Source: Hymenobacter actinosclerus (GTDB lineage Bacteria; Bacteroidota; Bacteroidia; Cytophagales; Hymenobacteraceae). Taken from it: DNA of 64,000 nucleotides. Where the stretch lies: the NCBI RefSeq assembly GCF_900111515.1, contig NZ_FOHS01000002.1, positions 806,001 to 870,000 of the forward strand, in the 5' to 3' direction. The translations under genes and the position numbers were made by a program. The first letter of the stretch is position 1. Each line of letters begins with the position of its first letter. The notes below the pieces were generated by a model. That model was not told the origin of the DNA and did not search any database. It saw nothing but the letters and a program-made list of their open reading frames with translations. Of the stretch, positions 1 to 8,646 are shown in pieces.

Positions 1-982
1 GGCCCGGCAGGCGGCCAAGAAGGCCGGTTTGCCCGACACCGTGGAGTGCACGACCGTAAACAAAGTGTGCGCCTCGGGCTCGAAGGCTATTATGTACGGC
101 GCCCAGGCTATTATGCTGGGCCAGGCCGATGTGGTGATGGCCGGCGGCATGGAGAGCATGAGCAACGTGCCCTACTACCTCGACAAAGCCCGTTTCGGCG
201 CCAAATACGGCAACGGCCAGATGATTGACGGCCTGATGAAGGACGGCCTCTGGGACCCCTACCACGACTACGCCATGGGCAACGCCGCCGATGCCACGGC
301 CGCCCACTATGGCATCACCCGCGAAGACCAGGACGCCTTCGCCCAGCAAAGCTACGAGCGTAGTGCCGCCGCCGCCAAGGCCGGCAAGAAGAAGGACGAA
401 ATCGTGCCCGTGACCATTACGGTGCGCGGCAAGGAAACCGTTATTTCTGATGACGAGGAGTACCTGAAGGCCGATTTCAGCAAGTTTGCCGGGCTGCGGG
501 CCGCCTTCACCAAGGAGGGCACCGTAACGGCCGCCAACGCCTCTACGCTCAACGACGGCGCCGCCGCCGTGCTGCTGATGAGCCGCGAGAAGGCCGACGA
601 GCTGGGCATCAAGCCCCTGGCCATCATCCGCGGCTTTGCCGATGCCGAGCAGGCGCCCGAGTGGTTTACCACCACGCCCGCCCTGGCCATTCCGAAGGCG
701 CTGAAAAATGCCGGAGTAGCTGCTTCGGAGGTCGATTTCTACGAAATCAACGAGGCTTTCTCGGTGGTTTCGCTGGCCAACAACCAGCTGCTGAACCTGG
801 AAGGCACCAAGGTGAACGTGTACGGCGGCGCCGTTTCGTTGGGCCACCCGCTGGGCGCTTCCGGGGCCCGCATCGTAACCACGCTGCTGAGCGTGCTGGA
901 GAACGAGGGCGGCAAAATCGGCGTCACCGGCATCTGCAACGGCGGTGGCGGCGCGAGCAGCATCGTGCTGGAGCGCGTTTAG
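1..982 (+). CDS. acetyl-CoA C-acyltransferase (thiolase), 5' truncated
   Basis: The reading frame is open from the first bases of the window, so the N-terminus (about 65 residues judging by the usual 390-residue thiolase) lies upstream. Thiolases cleave or form the C-C bond of 3-ketoacyl-CoA in beta-oxidation or acetoacetyl-CoA synthesis. The nucleophilic Cys is in VNKVCASG (codon 68-70), followed by the NEAF-type motif EINEAF, the catalytic His in GGAVSLGHPLGASG (codon 845-847) and the second Cys in ICNGGGGAS (codon 935-937). All catalytic residues are therefore present. The sequence does not decide between a biosynthetic acetoacetyl-CoA thiolase and a beta-oxidation enzyme. A rho-independent terminator follows. 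Confidence 0.93.
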   Translation, partial: ARQAAKKAGLPDTVECTTVNKVCASGSKAIMYGAQAIMLGQADVVMAGGMESMSNVPYYLDKARFGAKYGNGQMIDGLMKDGLWDPYHDYAMGNAADATAAHYGITREDQDAFAQQSYERSAAAAKAGKKKDEIVPVTITVRGKETVISDDEEYLKADFSKFAGLRAAFTKEGTVTAANASTLNDGAAAVLLMSREKADELGIKPLAIIRGFADAEQAPEWFTTTPALAIPKALKNAGVAASEVDFYEINEAFSVVSLANNQLLNLEGTKVNVYGGAVSLGHPLGASGARIVTTLLSVLENEGGKIGVTGICNGGGGASSIVLERV

Positions 983-984
983 GG

Positions 985-1016
985 AGCTGTTAGCTTTTAG
1001 CTGCTAGTTGTCAGCT
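985..1016. repeat. AGCTNNTAGC-word intergenic repeat, single arm
   Basis: Right after the thiolase stop, the words agctgttagc, ttttagctgc and tagttgtcagct follow each other. The same words form both arms of inverted repeats at 20664-20790 and 31819-31926 and occur again at 62680-62795. Here only one arm is visible. Confidence 0.6.
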
Positions 1017-1029
1017 TCGTTCTGATTTT

Positions 1030-1064
1030 AAAAGCCCTGCCGCATGTTTTGCGGCAGGGCTTTT
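1030..1064 (+). terminator. rho-independent terminator after thiolase
   Basis: A perfect 14-bp stem (1030-1043 pairing with 1051-1064; core AGCCCTGCCGC) has a 7-nt loop and a T tract that continues past the stem. The arms begin with A and end with T runs, so it could work in both directions. Confidence 0.85.
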
Positions 1065-1119
1065 GTTTGCCGGGCTGCACGCGAGGCACTACTTCGCCGT
1101 TTCCCCCGTTCTTGCACCT

Positions 1120-2544
1120 ATGAGAATTCTGCCTGTTGCCCTTTTCCTGCTCACTGCCAGCACCGCCGCCCAGGCCCAGAAGCTGCGGCGGCTCACAACC
1201 TACTTCGACTCGACGCGGGTGCACCCGCGGGAGAAGTTTGCGGCGCTGGTGGGGGCCGATACCGTGATGCAGGGGCCGTATAAGCGGTTTTACTACACCG
1301 GTAAGCTGGAAGCGCAAACGCGCTACACGGCCGGCAAGCGCGACTCGGCCTACGTGGAGTTTCATCCCAACGGCGGGCGGCGGCTGGAGGTCACTTACCA
1401 AAACGGTGTGCGCCAGGGCCCCTTCAAAACGTATTACGACACCGGCAAGCTGGCCCAGGAGGGCGCCTTCGCCGACGATGAGCCCAGCGGCGAGTTGCGC
1501 TATTTCTTCCCCGACGGCCGCATCAAGCTCGAAACCACCCTCGACAAGGGCCAGCCCAGCGGCCTGGTGCGCGAGTTGTACGCGTCGGGTAAGCCCCGGG
1601 CCGAAATCACGTTCACCGAGGGCCAGGCCAACGGTCCGGTGCGCACCTACTACGAAAACGGCCAGCTCCAGAGCGAGGGCAGCTACCGCCGCGGGCTGCT
1701 GGCCGGCCCCTACAAAACGTACTTCGACAACGGCCAGCTCGAAACCGAAGTGCTGGCCGACCAGACCGGCCGCGGCCGCTACCGCAGCTACTACCGCTCG
1801 GGCCAGCTCCAGACCGAGGGCACCTACGTGGCCGTGCCGCTGGTGGGCCGGGCCGTGAAAAACCCGCTCGGCGACGACCTCACCAAGCAGGCCCGCGCCC
1901 TGGCCGGCGGCACCAACAACCTCGACGGCCCCGCCAAATCGTACTACGAAAACGGCGCCGTCAAGAGCACCATGACCTACCGCCAGGGCACGCTGGTGGG
2001 CACCCAGCAGGATTTTTACGACTCGGGCAAGCCCCGGCAGAAAACCGAGTACAGCAGCCAGGCCCGCGACCGGAAGATTACCGGCTACTTCGAAGACGGC
2101 ACCCTGCAGCGCGAGCAGCAGTACAAGAACAACCTGCCCGTGGGCCAGTGGCGCAGCTACTTTCCTGGCGGCAAGCAGCTTGAGAAGGTGGAAACCTACC
2201 AGAACGGCCGCCTCGGCGGCGAGCAGCTGACGTACTACCCCAACGGTACCATCAAAAGCAAGCTGCTGAACGAGAACGGCAAGCCCGCCGGCCTGGGCCA
2301 GGAGTTCTACCCCTCGGGCAAGCTACAGGCCGAAGCCACTTACGTGCGGGGCCTCAAAACCGGCCCCTACCGCCTGCTTCGCGAAGACGGCACGCCCGAA
2401 ATGACCGGCGCCTTCCGCAACGGCAAGGAAACCGGCGTGTGGCTCTACTACGGGCCGGATGGCACGACGGTAAAGGAGCGCAAGACCTTTAGGAACGGCC
2501 AGGTGGTGCCCCCGGGCAGCAGCGCGCCGGTGAAGAAGAAATAA
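1120..2544 (+). CDS. secreted MORN-repeat (YwqK-like) protein
   Basis: A 474-residue protein with an N-terminal signal peptide (MRILPVALFLLTAS...AQAQ). The ATG at 1120 was chosen because it places the signal peptide at the N-terminus; the frame is open further upstream only from a TTG. The rest is an array of roughly 22-24-residue units of the type YYxNGxLxxExxYxxGxxxGxxxxY, about 15 copies with degeneration, typical of MORN-type beta-hairpin repeats in COG2849. In Bacteroidota such proteins are usually periplasmic or outer-membrane and of unknown role. The C-terminus ends in a short Lys cluster (PVKKK). No toxin partner is adjacent, so the frequent 'antitoxin' label for this family has no support here. 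Confidence 0.85.
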   Translation: MRILPVALFLLTASTAAQAQKLRRLTTYFDSTRVHPREKFAALVGADTVMQGPYKRFYYTGKLEAQTRYTAGKRDSAYVEFHPNGGRRLEVTYQNGVRQGPFKTYYDTGKLAQEGAFADDEPSGELRYFFPDGRIKLETTLDKGQPSGLVRELYASGKPRAEITFTEGQANGPVRTYYENGQLQSEGSYRRGLLAGPYKTYFDNGQLETEVLADQTGRGRYRSYYRSGQLQTEGTYVAVPLVGRAVKNPLGDDLTKQARALAGGTNNLDGPAKSYYENGAVKSTMTYRQGTLVGTQQDFYDSGKPRQKTEYSSQARDRKITGYFEDGTLQREQQYKNNLPVGQWRSYFPGGKQLEKVETYQNGRLGGEQLTYYPNGTIKSKLLNENGKPAGLGQEFYPSGKLQAEATYVRGLKTGPYRLLREDGTPEMTGAFRNGKETGVWLYYGPDGTTVKERKTFRNGQVVPPGSSAPVKKK

Positions 2545-2579
2545 GATTAGGCCGCCCCCACGTTGCGCCTTACGGGTGC

Positions 2580-2895
2580 GCCTCACCCCAATCCCCCTCT
2601 CCGAAAAGGAGAGGGGGATTGGGGTGAGGCTTCTAAAGCTAAAGCAGTTGGCGTGAGCTAAAGTTAGCGCTAGCGCTAGCGCTAGCTCCCCTCCTTGGAA
2701 AGGAGGGGCTGGGGGTGGTTGACGCTACCTGAACATTTACTAAACCTAACCTCTAGCTTCTGTTCAACGGCTTCAACCACCCCCAACCCCTCCTTTCCAA
2801 GGAGGGGAGCTAGCGCTAGCCTTGGTTAAACTAGAAAGCTAGAAGCCAGTCTCCCCTCTCCTTTTTCGGAGAGGGGGATTAGGGTGAGGCGCACC
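2580..2895. repeat. compound inverted-repeat region between genes
   Basis: This fills the gap between two convergent genes. A perfect 23-bp stem (2580-2602 with 2608-2630; core AATCCCCCTCTCC) has a GAAAA loop. A second, longer inverted repeat pairs about 2675-2722 with 2772-2820 and contains alternating GCTAGC words followed by CTCCCCTCCTT. A diverged copy of the first element is at about 2850-2895. Besides acting as terminators for both flanking genes, no coding function is visible. Confidence 0.85.
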
Positions 2896-2918
2896 ATGAG
2901 GGCGCCACGTAACAGCGG

Positions 2919-4700
2919 CTACTTCTTCTCCTTCGCCAGCATCATCTCCCGAATATACTTCACCGGGGCGCTGCCGTAGCTGAGGAACTGCTCGTGGAAG
3001 GCTTTCAGGTTGAACTCCTTGCCTTGCTTCTGCTTGAGCTCCTCGCGGAGGTCATAGATTTCGGTGTAGCCGGTGAAGTAGGAGCTGAGTTGCACCTGGC
3101 TGAGCGTGGCGCGCAGCCACTTGTTGCGGGCCTCGGCATCTTCCTGAAATCCGTCGCGGCGCAGCATTTCCACGGCCTGGGTTTCGGTGAGGCTGCCGGC
3201 CTGCACCTCGTGGTCGAGGATGGCGTTCAGGGTCACGCGCATATTCCACTTGTCCCACATCAGCCAGAACTCATCGGTGTTGCCGCCGTAGCCGCTTTCC
3301 AGCATCATGCGCTCGGCGTACACAGCCCAGCCCTCAATCATGGCCCCGTTGCCCAATATCGACTTGATAAGCGAGGGGCTGCGGTTGGCGTACACCAGCT
3401 GGGTGTAGTGGCCCGGAATGGCCTCGTGGATGTTAAGAATCTGGAGCGTGTAGGTGTTGTACTCGCGCAGGTAGCTCTCGGCCTGGGGTGCCGGCAAGCC
3501 CACAATAGGATCGACGTTGTAGTAGGTATCGGCGCCCTTATCATAAGGGCCGGGGGCCGAGACGCTGGCGCCGGCGCCGCTGCCGCGCATGTAGAGCGGG
3601 GTTTCGCGCACAACCAGCGGCTGGGTGGGGTCCTGGGTCAGCAGATCGTGCTCGTTCACCCAGCGCACCAGCTCGGGCATCTGCTCGCGCACGGCATCCA
3701 CGAAGCGCTGGGGCGTGGCGTGCTCGCGCGAGAGGGCCGCCACTACGTCGCGCACAATGGCCAGCGTGTCCTGGGGCACGGCCTGGTACTGCACGTATTT
3801 GGGGTAGATGCGCAGGGCCCGGGCCTTCATGTCGGTGAGCAGCTCCTGGCGGTGCGTGAGGGCCTTCTGGTACACCTCGTCGGCCGAGTAGCGGCTCTGG
3901 ATATCGAGGGCAAACTTGCGGGCAAACAACTCGGGGCCGATGCGGAAGGGCCGGAAGTTGCCCGCCGGCAACACCTGGGTTTGCAGGAAGCGGATGTAGC
4001 CTTCCATGGCCAGCCGGGTAGTAGCCACCCGCTCGCGCAGGGTCTTCTTCTCGGCGTCGCTCAGGCCCGATTTGGCCACCGAGTCGAGCAGGGCGGGACC
4101 GAACACGCTTAAGCCTCCCTGGTTCTGGCGAATGGCCAGGTTGGTATGCTCGCGGGTGGGCCGCTTCACGCTCTGCTCGGCAGCCTCGTAGTAGTCGGCG
4201 CTCTGGATGAGTTTGGAGCTGATGGCGCGCAGGCGGCGGTCGAGGGGGGCGTAGCGGCCATTGAGCACCTCGGCCACCGCCCCGCCCACGTTGTAGTTGG
4301 AGGGGTTCCACTCCCAGCTGCGCAACGTGTCGGCATAAAAGCGGGCCGAAGCCAGGTAGTTCTGCATCAGCCGGTAATCGGTCTGGTTGTTCACCGACAG
4401 CTTGCCCACCTCGAAGGCCTGCAGCTCTTTGCCGCGGCGCGCTATGGCCGCCGCCTCCACCTGCCGGCGGCCGGCCGAGGGCACCACCAGCAGCGAGTCG
4501 TAGCGATGGTAGCCGGCGCTGCTGGCCCACTCGGGGTTGTAGTACCAGAGCGAGTCGATAAAGCGGGCCTTGTAGTCGTCGAAGGTGGCATCGGCGGTTT
4601 CGGCCGTGCCGGTGGCGGGCTTGGTGCCCGGGTCGCAGGCGGCCAGCAGGCCGGCGCCGGCCAGCAGCACGGCGGCCGAGAGAGAGTAGCGGTGTTTCAT
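2919..4700 (-). CDS. DUF885 family lipoprotein (putative metallopeptidase-like)
   Basis: A 593-residue protein. The start at 4700 is chosen because it gives a lipoprotein signal peptide (MKHRYSLSAAVLLAG, lipobox LLAAC); the frame extends further upstream without signal features. The family hallmark HEAIPGH (a HExxxGH-type metal-binding motif) lies in the C-terminal half near base 3410, and the C-terminal region carries the ENxxWxRATLSQ-type helix seen in DUF885. DUF885 proteins are presumed zinc-dependent hydrolases or peptidases, but substrates are unknown. It would be anchored in the periplasm or on the cell surface. It is the last minus-strand gene before the convergent MORN gene, and the next upstream minus-strand gene lies about 95 bases away, so co-transcription is possible. 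Confidence 0.85.
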   Translation of the reverse strand: MKHRYSLSAAVLLAGAGLLAACDPGTKPATGTAETADATFDDYKARFIDSLWYYNPEWASSAGYHRYDSLLVVPSAGRRQVEAAAIARRGKELQAFEVGKLSVNNQTDYRLMQNYLASARFYADTLRSWEWNPSNYNVGGAVAEVLNGRYAPLDRRLRAISSKLIQSADYYEAAEQSVKRPTREHTNLAIRQNQGGLSVFGPALLDSVAKSGLSDAEKKTLRERVATTRLAMEGYIRFLQTQVLPAGNFRPFRIGPELFARKFALDIQSRYSADEVYQKALTHRQELLTDMKARALRIYPKYVQYQAVPQDTLAIVRDVVAALSREHATPQRFVDAVREQMPELVRWVNEHDLLTQDPTQPLVVRETPLYMRGSGAGASVSAPGPYDKGADTYYNVDPIVGLPAPQAESYLREYNTYTLQILNIHEAIPGHYTQLVYANRSPSLIKSILGNGAMIEGWAVYAERMMLESGYGGNTDEFWLMWDKWNMRVTLNAILDHEVQAGSLTETQAVEMLRRDGFQEDAEARNKWLRATLSQVQLSSYFTGYTEIYDLREELKQKQGKEFNLKAFHEQFLSYGSAPVKYIREMMLAKEKK

Positions 4701-4794
4701 GGGCAGGGCGTGAGCGGGCAAGGTACAGGGCAAGGACGAGAACCGCGGGCCCGGCGTTGCGCGGCGCCCCTCCCCTGCCTGCCCGGCCCCACTA

Positions 4795-5238
4795 TCAGCG
4801 CGCCGCCGAATTGTAGTAGCCCGGTGTGCCACCCAGTTCGCGGGCCGCAGCTTCCAACTCGGCCCACCTGCTACCGGAGCCGCTCAGAAACCCGCCCATG
4901 CTTATGGCATACCCGTTGCCCGTCACGTCATCGTCTGACAGCCAACGCCCACGCAGCAGCAGCCGGTTGCCTTCCACCCGCACAAATAACCCAATAGTGT
5001 CGTACGATTCCAGGCGGACATAGTCGGTACTAATGGTGAGCAGGTCGGCGTCGGAATAGCGGAAGGTGTAGCCCCGAGCGGCCAGCACCCCGGCCGCCCG
5101 CTGCCAAACGGCGCGGCCCTCATCGGGCAGCGTGAGCACAATGGTATCGTCGTTTTTCTCGGGCCGGGCGTGCAGGGCAGGCAATTGGGCAAAGGCCGGA
5201 GCACCGGCCAGCAGCAGTGGCAGCAACAGTTTTTTCAT
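4795..5238 (-). CDS. small secreted protein, paralogue A
   Basis: 147 residues with a clear signal peptide (MKKLLLPLLLAGAPAFA). The mature part has the pattern TIVLTLPDEGRAVWQRAAGVLAARGY and a C-terminal RWAELEAAARELGG stretch. Its neighbour at 5290-5745 shares the same landmarks in the same order (LPDEG..AWQRA..LLAQRGY; RWQELEEIARLLGG), so the two arose by tandem duplication. No family is recognised. The repeated 'LPDEG..W.RA...L...GY' followed by 'LLTIST' suggests a small alpha/beta domain that compares poorly with anything known to me; the function is unknown and the location presumably periplasmic. Confidence 0.75.
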   Translation of the reverse strand: MKKLLLPLLLAGAPAFAQLPALHARPEKNDDTIVLTLPDEGRAVWQRAAGVLAARGYTFRYSDADLLTISTDYVRLESYDTIGLFVRVEGNRLLLRGRWLSDDDVTGNGYAISMGGFLSGSGSRWAELEAAARELGGTPGYYNSAAR

Positions 5239-5289
5239 CAGCCTAGCCGTTACAAAACGAGAAGCCTGGCCCCGCAGCAGGGCCGGGGG

Positions 5290-5745
5290 CTAGTGGGTGG
5301 GGGTGCGGGCGTAGCGCACGGTACCGCCCAGCAGCCGGGCTATTTCCTCCAGTTCCTGCCAGCGGCGGCCACTCAGGCCCCTGCCCGTGCTGTATTCGAT
5401 TATCTGCAGCCAGTTGATAACATTATCCCCGGCCGGAATATAGCCCTGCAAATGCAGCTCGGGGCCTTCCACTACCAGATACACTCCCATCAGGCGCGCC
5501 GTAAAATTGCTGACGGGCTCGGTGCTCAGGGTAAGCAGCTCGGGGCTGGCGAAGCGTATGAGGTAGCCACGTTGGGCGAGCAGGCGGCCGGCCCGTTGCC
5601 AGGCCGCCTGGCCCTCGTCGGGTAGGGTTACAACCAGGGTATTGTCGAAATCGATGGGCTGGGTACGCAGGCCGGCCGTTTGGGAGAAGGCCGGGGCACT
5701 GCTCAGCAGCAGCCCGGCAGCTAATAAGTAGATAAAGCGAAGCAT
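5290..5745 (-). CDS. small secreted protein, paralogue B
   Basis: 151 residues with a signal peptide (MLRFIYLLAAGLLLSSAPAFS). It aligns with paralogue A at 4795-5238 through TLVVTLPDEGQAAWQRAGRLLAQRGY, the LLTLST strand, a central hydrophobic strand pair (VYLVVEG) and the final RWQELEEIARLLGG. The two genes are 51 bases apart on the same strand and probably form one transcript. The cysteine-free sequence argues against a redox role. Function unknown. Confidence 0.75.
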   Translation of the reverse strand: MLRFIYLLAAGLLLSSAPAFSQTAGLRTQPIDFDNTLVVTLPDEGQAAWQRAGRLLAQRGYLIRFASPELLTLSTEPVSNFTARLMGVYLVVEGPELHLQGYIPAGDNVINWLQIIEYSTGRGLSGRRWQELEEIARLLGGTVRYARTPTH

Positions 5746-5851
5746 AAACAGGTAATAAGGTGGGAGGATGATCGACTGCGGTGGCGCAGCGCAAAAAACC
5801 CGCCAAATTCCCTTGTTTGTCCCCTTCCCACTGGACTGGCCGCCGGCCGCG

Positions 5852-6865
5852 CTACTCGGCCAGCATTACCTCAAACAGCATCGGGAAGTGGTCGGAGCCG
5901 ATGGCCGGCAGCCGCGTCAGGCCCAGCACCCGAAACCCGCGGGTGGCAAACAGGTGGTCGAGGGGCCAGCGCAGCACGCCGCTGTTGGCATCAAAGGTGC
6001 TGTACATGCCCCGGCCCCGGCGCACGTTGTGCAGCTCGCCGCTGGCCTCGAACAGGCGCGTCGCCCTCGACCACGACACGTCGTTGAAGTCGCCCAGCAC
6101 CAGGGCCGGGCCGCGGTGCTGCTGCACGCGCCGGCCCACCTGCAGCAAGGCACGGTTGGGCTGGCTGAGGCTGGTGGGGTGGCGGCTGGGCACCGGCGGC
6201 GTGGGGTGCACGGCGTACAGGCGCACCAGCCGGCCGTTGGGCAGCCGCACATCGGTGATGAGGGTGGGCACGTCGGGCTCCTGGAAGTTGTACACCCGCG
6301 CCTCCAGCAGCGGCAGGCGCGAGTACAGCACCATGCCGTAGGTGTTGGTCTGGGGCAGCTCGATAACGTACGGATACTGCCGGCGCAGCGGGCGCAGGGC
6401 GTTTACCCAGCGCTGGTCGGTTTCGAGAGCCAGTACCAGGTCGGGACTCTGCTCGCGTACGCGGGCCAGCAGCAGATCAGGGCGCTGGTTTTTTTGCAGC
6501 ACGTTGGCCTCCAGTATCCGCAGGCGGGCAGTGGTATCGGTGGCCTGGGCCGCAGTGGCGTCGGGCAGGGGCCGGGGCATGAAGGGGGCGTAGGGCAGCA
6601 GGAAATAAAGCTGCCCGGCGGCCCCAAACAGGCTCAGGCCCAGCACCCAGCGCCGGGCGGGCTGCCGCTGCCGCCGCCCCAGCACCAGCAGCCCGGCAAG
6701 CCCCAGCAGCACCCCCAGATGCAGCACCAGCAGCTGGAAGCGGGGGAAATCGAGCAGCTTCAGCCACCATACCTGGGCCGTAAGCAGCGAGAGCAGCGTA
6801 ACCAGCGCCGCCGGAACCGTGAGCACCAGCAGCAAAGTGAGCAGGAAGCGTTGAAGTCGGGGCAT
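5852..6865 (-). CDS. endonuclease/exonuclease/phosphatase (EEP) family membrane protein
   Basis: 337 residues. The start at 6865 is preceded by a promoter only 5 bases away and gives an N-terminal block of three hydrophobic helices (about residues 8-95) before the catalytic domain. The EEP fold is shown by LRILEANVLQ (Asn ligand), ALETD (metal-binding Glu), VHPTPP, the LVLGDFND signature, PLDHLFA and the terminal GSDHFPM. All catalytic His, Asp and Asn motifs are present. The active domain would face the periplasm if the usual topology of such three-helix EEP proteins applies. Substrates could be nucleic acid, phospholipid or a sugar phosphate; the sequence does not decide. It is transcribed divergently from the NUC1 nuclease gene, with mirror-image promoters. 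Confidence 0.85.
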   Translation of the reverse strand: MPRLQRFLLTLLLVLTVPAALVTLLSLLTAQVWWLKLLDFPRFQLLVLHLGVLLGLAGLLVLGRRQRQPARRWVLGLSLFGAAGQLYFLLPYAPFMPRPLPDATAAQATDTTARLRILEANVLQKNQRPDLLLARVREQSPDLVLALETDQRWVNALRPLRRQYPYVIELPQTNTYGMVLYSRLPLLEARVYNFQEPDVPTLITDVRLPNGRLVRLYAVHPTPPVPSRHPTSLSQPNRALLQVGRRVQQHRGPALVLGDFNDVSWSRATRLFEASGELHNVRRGRGMYSTFDANSGVLRWPLDHLFATRGFRVLGLTRLPAIGSDHFPMLFEVMLAE

Positions 6866-6870
6866 GGGGG

Positions 6871-6899
6871 CGAAGGTAGCTACAAGCGGCAAGCTACAA
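6871..6899 (-). promoter_or_regulatory. promoter of the EEP gene, inside repeat arm
   Basis: On the minus strand: TTG (6899-6897), an 18-base spacer, TACCTTCG (6878-6871), then CCCCC and the ATG. This matches the Bacteroidota sigma-A pattern TTG-N19-TAnnTTTG closely. The transcript would start at or next to the start codon, so translation is probably leaderless or nearly so. Confidence 0.6.
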
Positions 6900-7126
6900 G
6901 CCTCAAGCTTTGGGCCACAAGCGGCAAGCCACAAGCCCTCGCTTCATCGCCCTTGTATGCGTCTTACCCCCGCCTGCCCTCTTCGAAAAAGGCGAGAGGA
7001 AGCCACGGCAGCACGGGCAGGCGGGGCGGCAGGTTTCGTTGAACCCACCCTCTCATTTTTCAAAGAGAGGGTTGAGGCACAACGTGAAGGCTTGCCGCTT
7101 GAGGCTTGAGGCTTGTAGCTTGAGGC

Positions 7127-7155
7127 TTGTAGCTTGAGGCTTGTAGCTACCTTCG
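7127..7155 (+). promoter_or_regulatory. promoter of the NUC1 nuclease gene, inside repeat arm
   Basis: TTG (7127-7129), 18-base spacer, TACCTTCG (7148-7155), five C, then the ATG at 7161. It is the mirror copy of the promoter at 6871-6899. Confidence 0.6.
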
Positions 7156-7160
7156 CCCCC

Positions 7161-8621
7161 ATGATTCGCCTTGCCCCCGCCCTGCTTTCGCTGCTGCTGA
7201 GCGCCTGCTCGCCGCAGCCCGCCGAAACCCTGCGGCAGCCCGCCCCGGCTGGTCCGCCCGCCATTGCCGTGCAAAGCGCCCCGGCCCAGGCCGCCGGCCG
7301 CTTCCCCGAAACCTTCGAAGCCGGCAGCAAAGGCGGCTACGCCTCCGCCGACGAACCGCTGGGCACGGGCACCTGGCGGTTCACCGAAGCCCTTATCGGC
7401 GCTTCCGAGCAGGACCACAAGCAGGGTGCCCGCGCCGCCCGCCTGCGCACCGGCGGCCGCCTCACCATGAACTTCGACGCCCCGGCCGGCGTGCACCTGA
7501 TTCGCATCAGCTCGGCCGCCTACGGCCAGGACGCGCCCAGCACCTGGGAGCTGTGGGGCAGCCAGGACGGCGGCCGCAGCTACCGCCGCATAGGCTCACC
7601 CGTGCGTACCCAGGGCCCGCGCCTGCTAACAACGACCTTCGAAGGCGGCAGTGCCCAGGCTTTCCGCCTCGAAATCCGCAAGACGGATACCGGCTCCGGC
7701 CGGCTCAACATTGATGACATTACGCTGGAAACCGGCAGCGGCGCGGCCGTAACCGGCGGTCCGGCCAGCCAGCCGGGCGCAGCGCCGCGCCAGCCTACTC
7801 CAACGCCCGCGCCCACCCCCCCCACCCCCGGCACGCCGGCCCCGGCAGCCACCGAAACCACTTCGGCCGACAACCTGGCCCTGGGCAACCCCAGCGGCGC
7901 CACGGCCTCGCTCAGCACGCCCAACAACTACCTGCTTACGCGCCCGCAGTACGCGGTGGGCTACAGCGCCCGCCGGGGCACACCCACCTGGGTGAGCTGG
8001 CACCTGGGCGCCGCCGACCTGGGCCGGGCCCCGCGCCAGGACGATTTCCGGCCCGACCCGGCTCTGCCCCGGCAGTTCTACGCCGTGAGTCCGCGCTCCT
8101 ACAGCGGCTCGGGCTTCGACCGGGGCCACAACTGCCCCAGCGCCGACCGCAGCCGCACGCTCGACGACAACTCGGCTACCTTTTTGATGACCAACATGAT
8201 TCCGCAGGCCGCCAACAACAACCAGCGCACCTGGGGCAACCTGGAGGAATGGACCCGCGCCCAGGTGCAGCGCGGGCAGGAGGTGTACATCATCATGGGC
8301 AGCTACGGGCAGGGCGGCACTGGTGTGCAAGGCTTTAAAACGACGATCGATGAGGGTCGCGTAACTGTGCCGGCCCGCGTCTGGAAGGTGCTGGTGCTGC
8401 TACCCGAAGGCGCCAACGACCTGCAGCGCATCGCGGCCGGCCAGGCCCGCATCCTGGCCATCGACACGCCTAACGACCAGCAGGTAAGCCCCGACTGGAG
8501 CCGCTACCGCACCAGCATCGACGCCCTGGAAGCCGCCACCGGCCTCGACCTGCTCTCGGCCCTGCCCGTAGCCGCGCAGGAGCGGCTGGAGGCGCAGGTA
8601 GACAGCGGCCCGGTACGGTAG
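7161..8621 (+). CDS. DNA/RNA non-specific endonuclease (NUC1 family) lipoprotein
   Basis: 486 residues. The ATG at 7161 gives a lipoprotein signal (MIRLAPALLSLLLSACSP). Residues about 60-200 form a jelly-roll-like carbohydrate-binding or discoidin-type region (FETFEAGSKGGY..., LNIDDITLE). A Pro/Thr/Ala-rich linker follows at about 205-240. The C-terminal half is the His-Me-finger nuclease: DRGHNCPSADRS with catalytic His at about residue 323, then the metal-binding Asn region MTNMIPQAANNNQRTWGNLEEW. These enzymes degrade DNA and RNA with a divalent metal and, being exported, do so outside the cytoplasm, for example in nutrient scavenging. A NuiA-like inhibitor domain is encoded 2.6 kb downstream (11200-12114). 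Confidence 0.92.
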   Translation: MIRLAPALLSLLLSACSPQPAETLRQPAPAGPPAIAVQSAPAQAAGRFPETFEAGSKGGYASADEPLGTGTWRFTEALIGASEQDHKQGARAARLRTGGRLTMNFDAPAGVHLIRISSAAYGQDAPSTWELWGSQDGGRSYRRIGSPVRTQGPRLLTTTFEGGSAQAFRLEIRKTDTGSGRLNIDDITLETGSGAAVTGGPASQPGAAPRQPTPTPAPTPPTPGTPAPAATETTSADNLALGNPSGATASLSTPNNYLLTRPQYAVGYSARRGTPTWVSWHLGAADLGRAPRQDDFRPDPALPRQFYAVSPRSYSGSGFDRGHNCPSADRSRTLDDNSATFLMTNMIPQAANNNQRTWGNLEEWTRAQVQRGQEVYIIMGSYGQGGTGVQGFKTTIDEGRVTVPARVWKVLVLLPEGANDLQRIAAGQARILAIDTPNDQQVSPDWSRYRTSIDALEAATGLDLLSALPVAAQERLEAQVDSGPVR

Positions 8622-8646
8622 GGGGAGTTGTTGGCTGGCAGTTACG

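Larger units (their letters stand above)
6866..7160. repeat. inverted repeat of GCTTGAGGCTTGTA words with mirrored promoters
   Basis: The whole gap between the divergent EEP and nuclease genes is one large interrupted inverted repeat. The left arm (about 6866-6935) and right arm (about 7085-7160) are made of reiterated words such as caagctacaag and cttgaggcttgtag, and both end in the same TACCTTCGCCCCC-ATG. The core holds Tn-like nothing and no ORF; it has smaller hairpins (for example ccctctcatttttcaaagagaggg near 7048). Confidence 0.8.

Noticed and set aside
1120..2544. Toxin-antitoxin module (YwqK 'antitoxin')
   Set aside because: No toxin gene adjoins it and the protein is secreted; MORN-type repeats alone do not support antitoxin function.
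2672..2690. GCTAGC tandem run as a restriction or attachment site
   Set aside because: It is part of the arm of a larger inverted repeat and no integrase or duplicated flank accompanies it.
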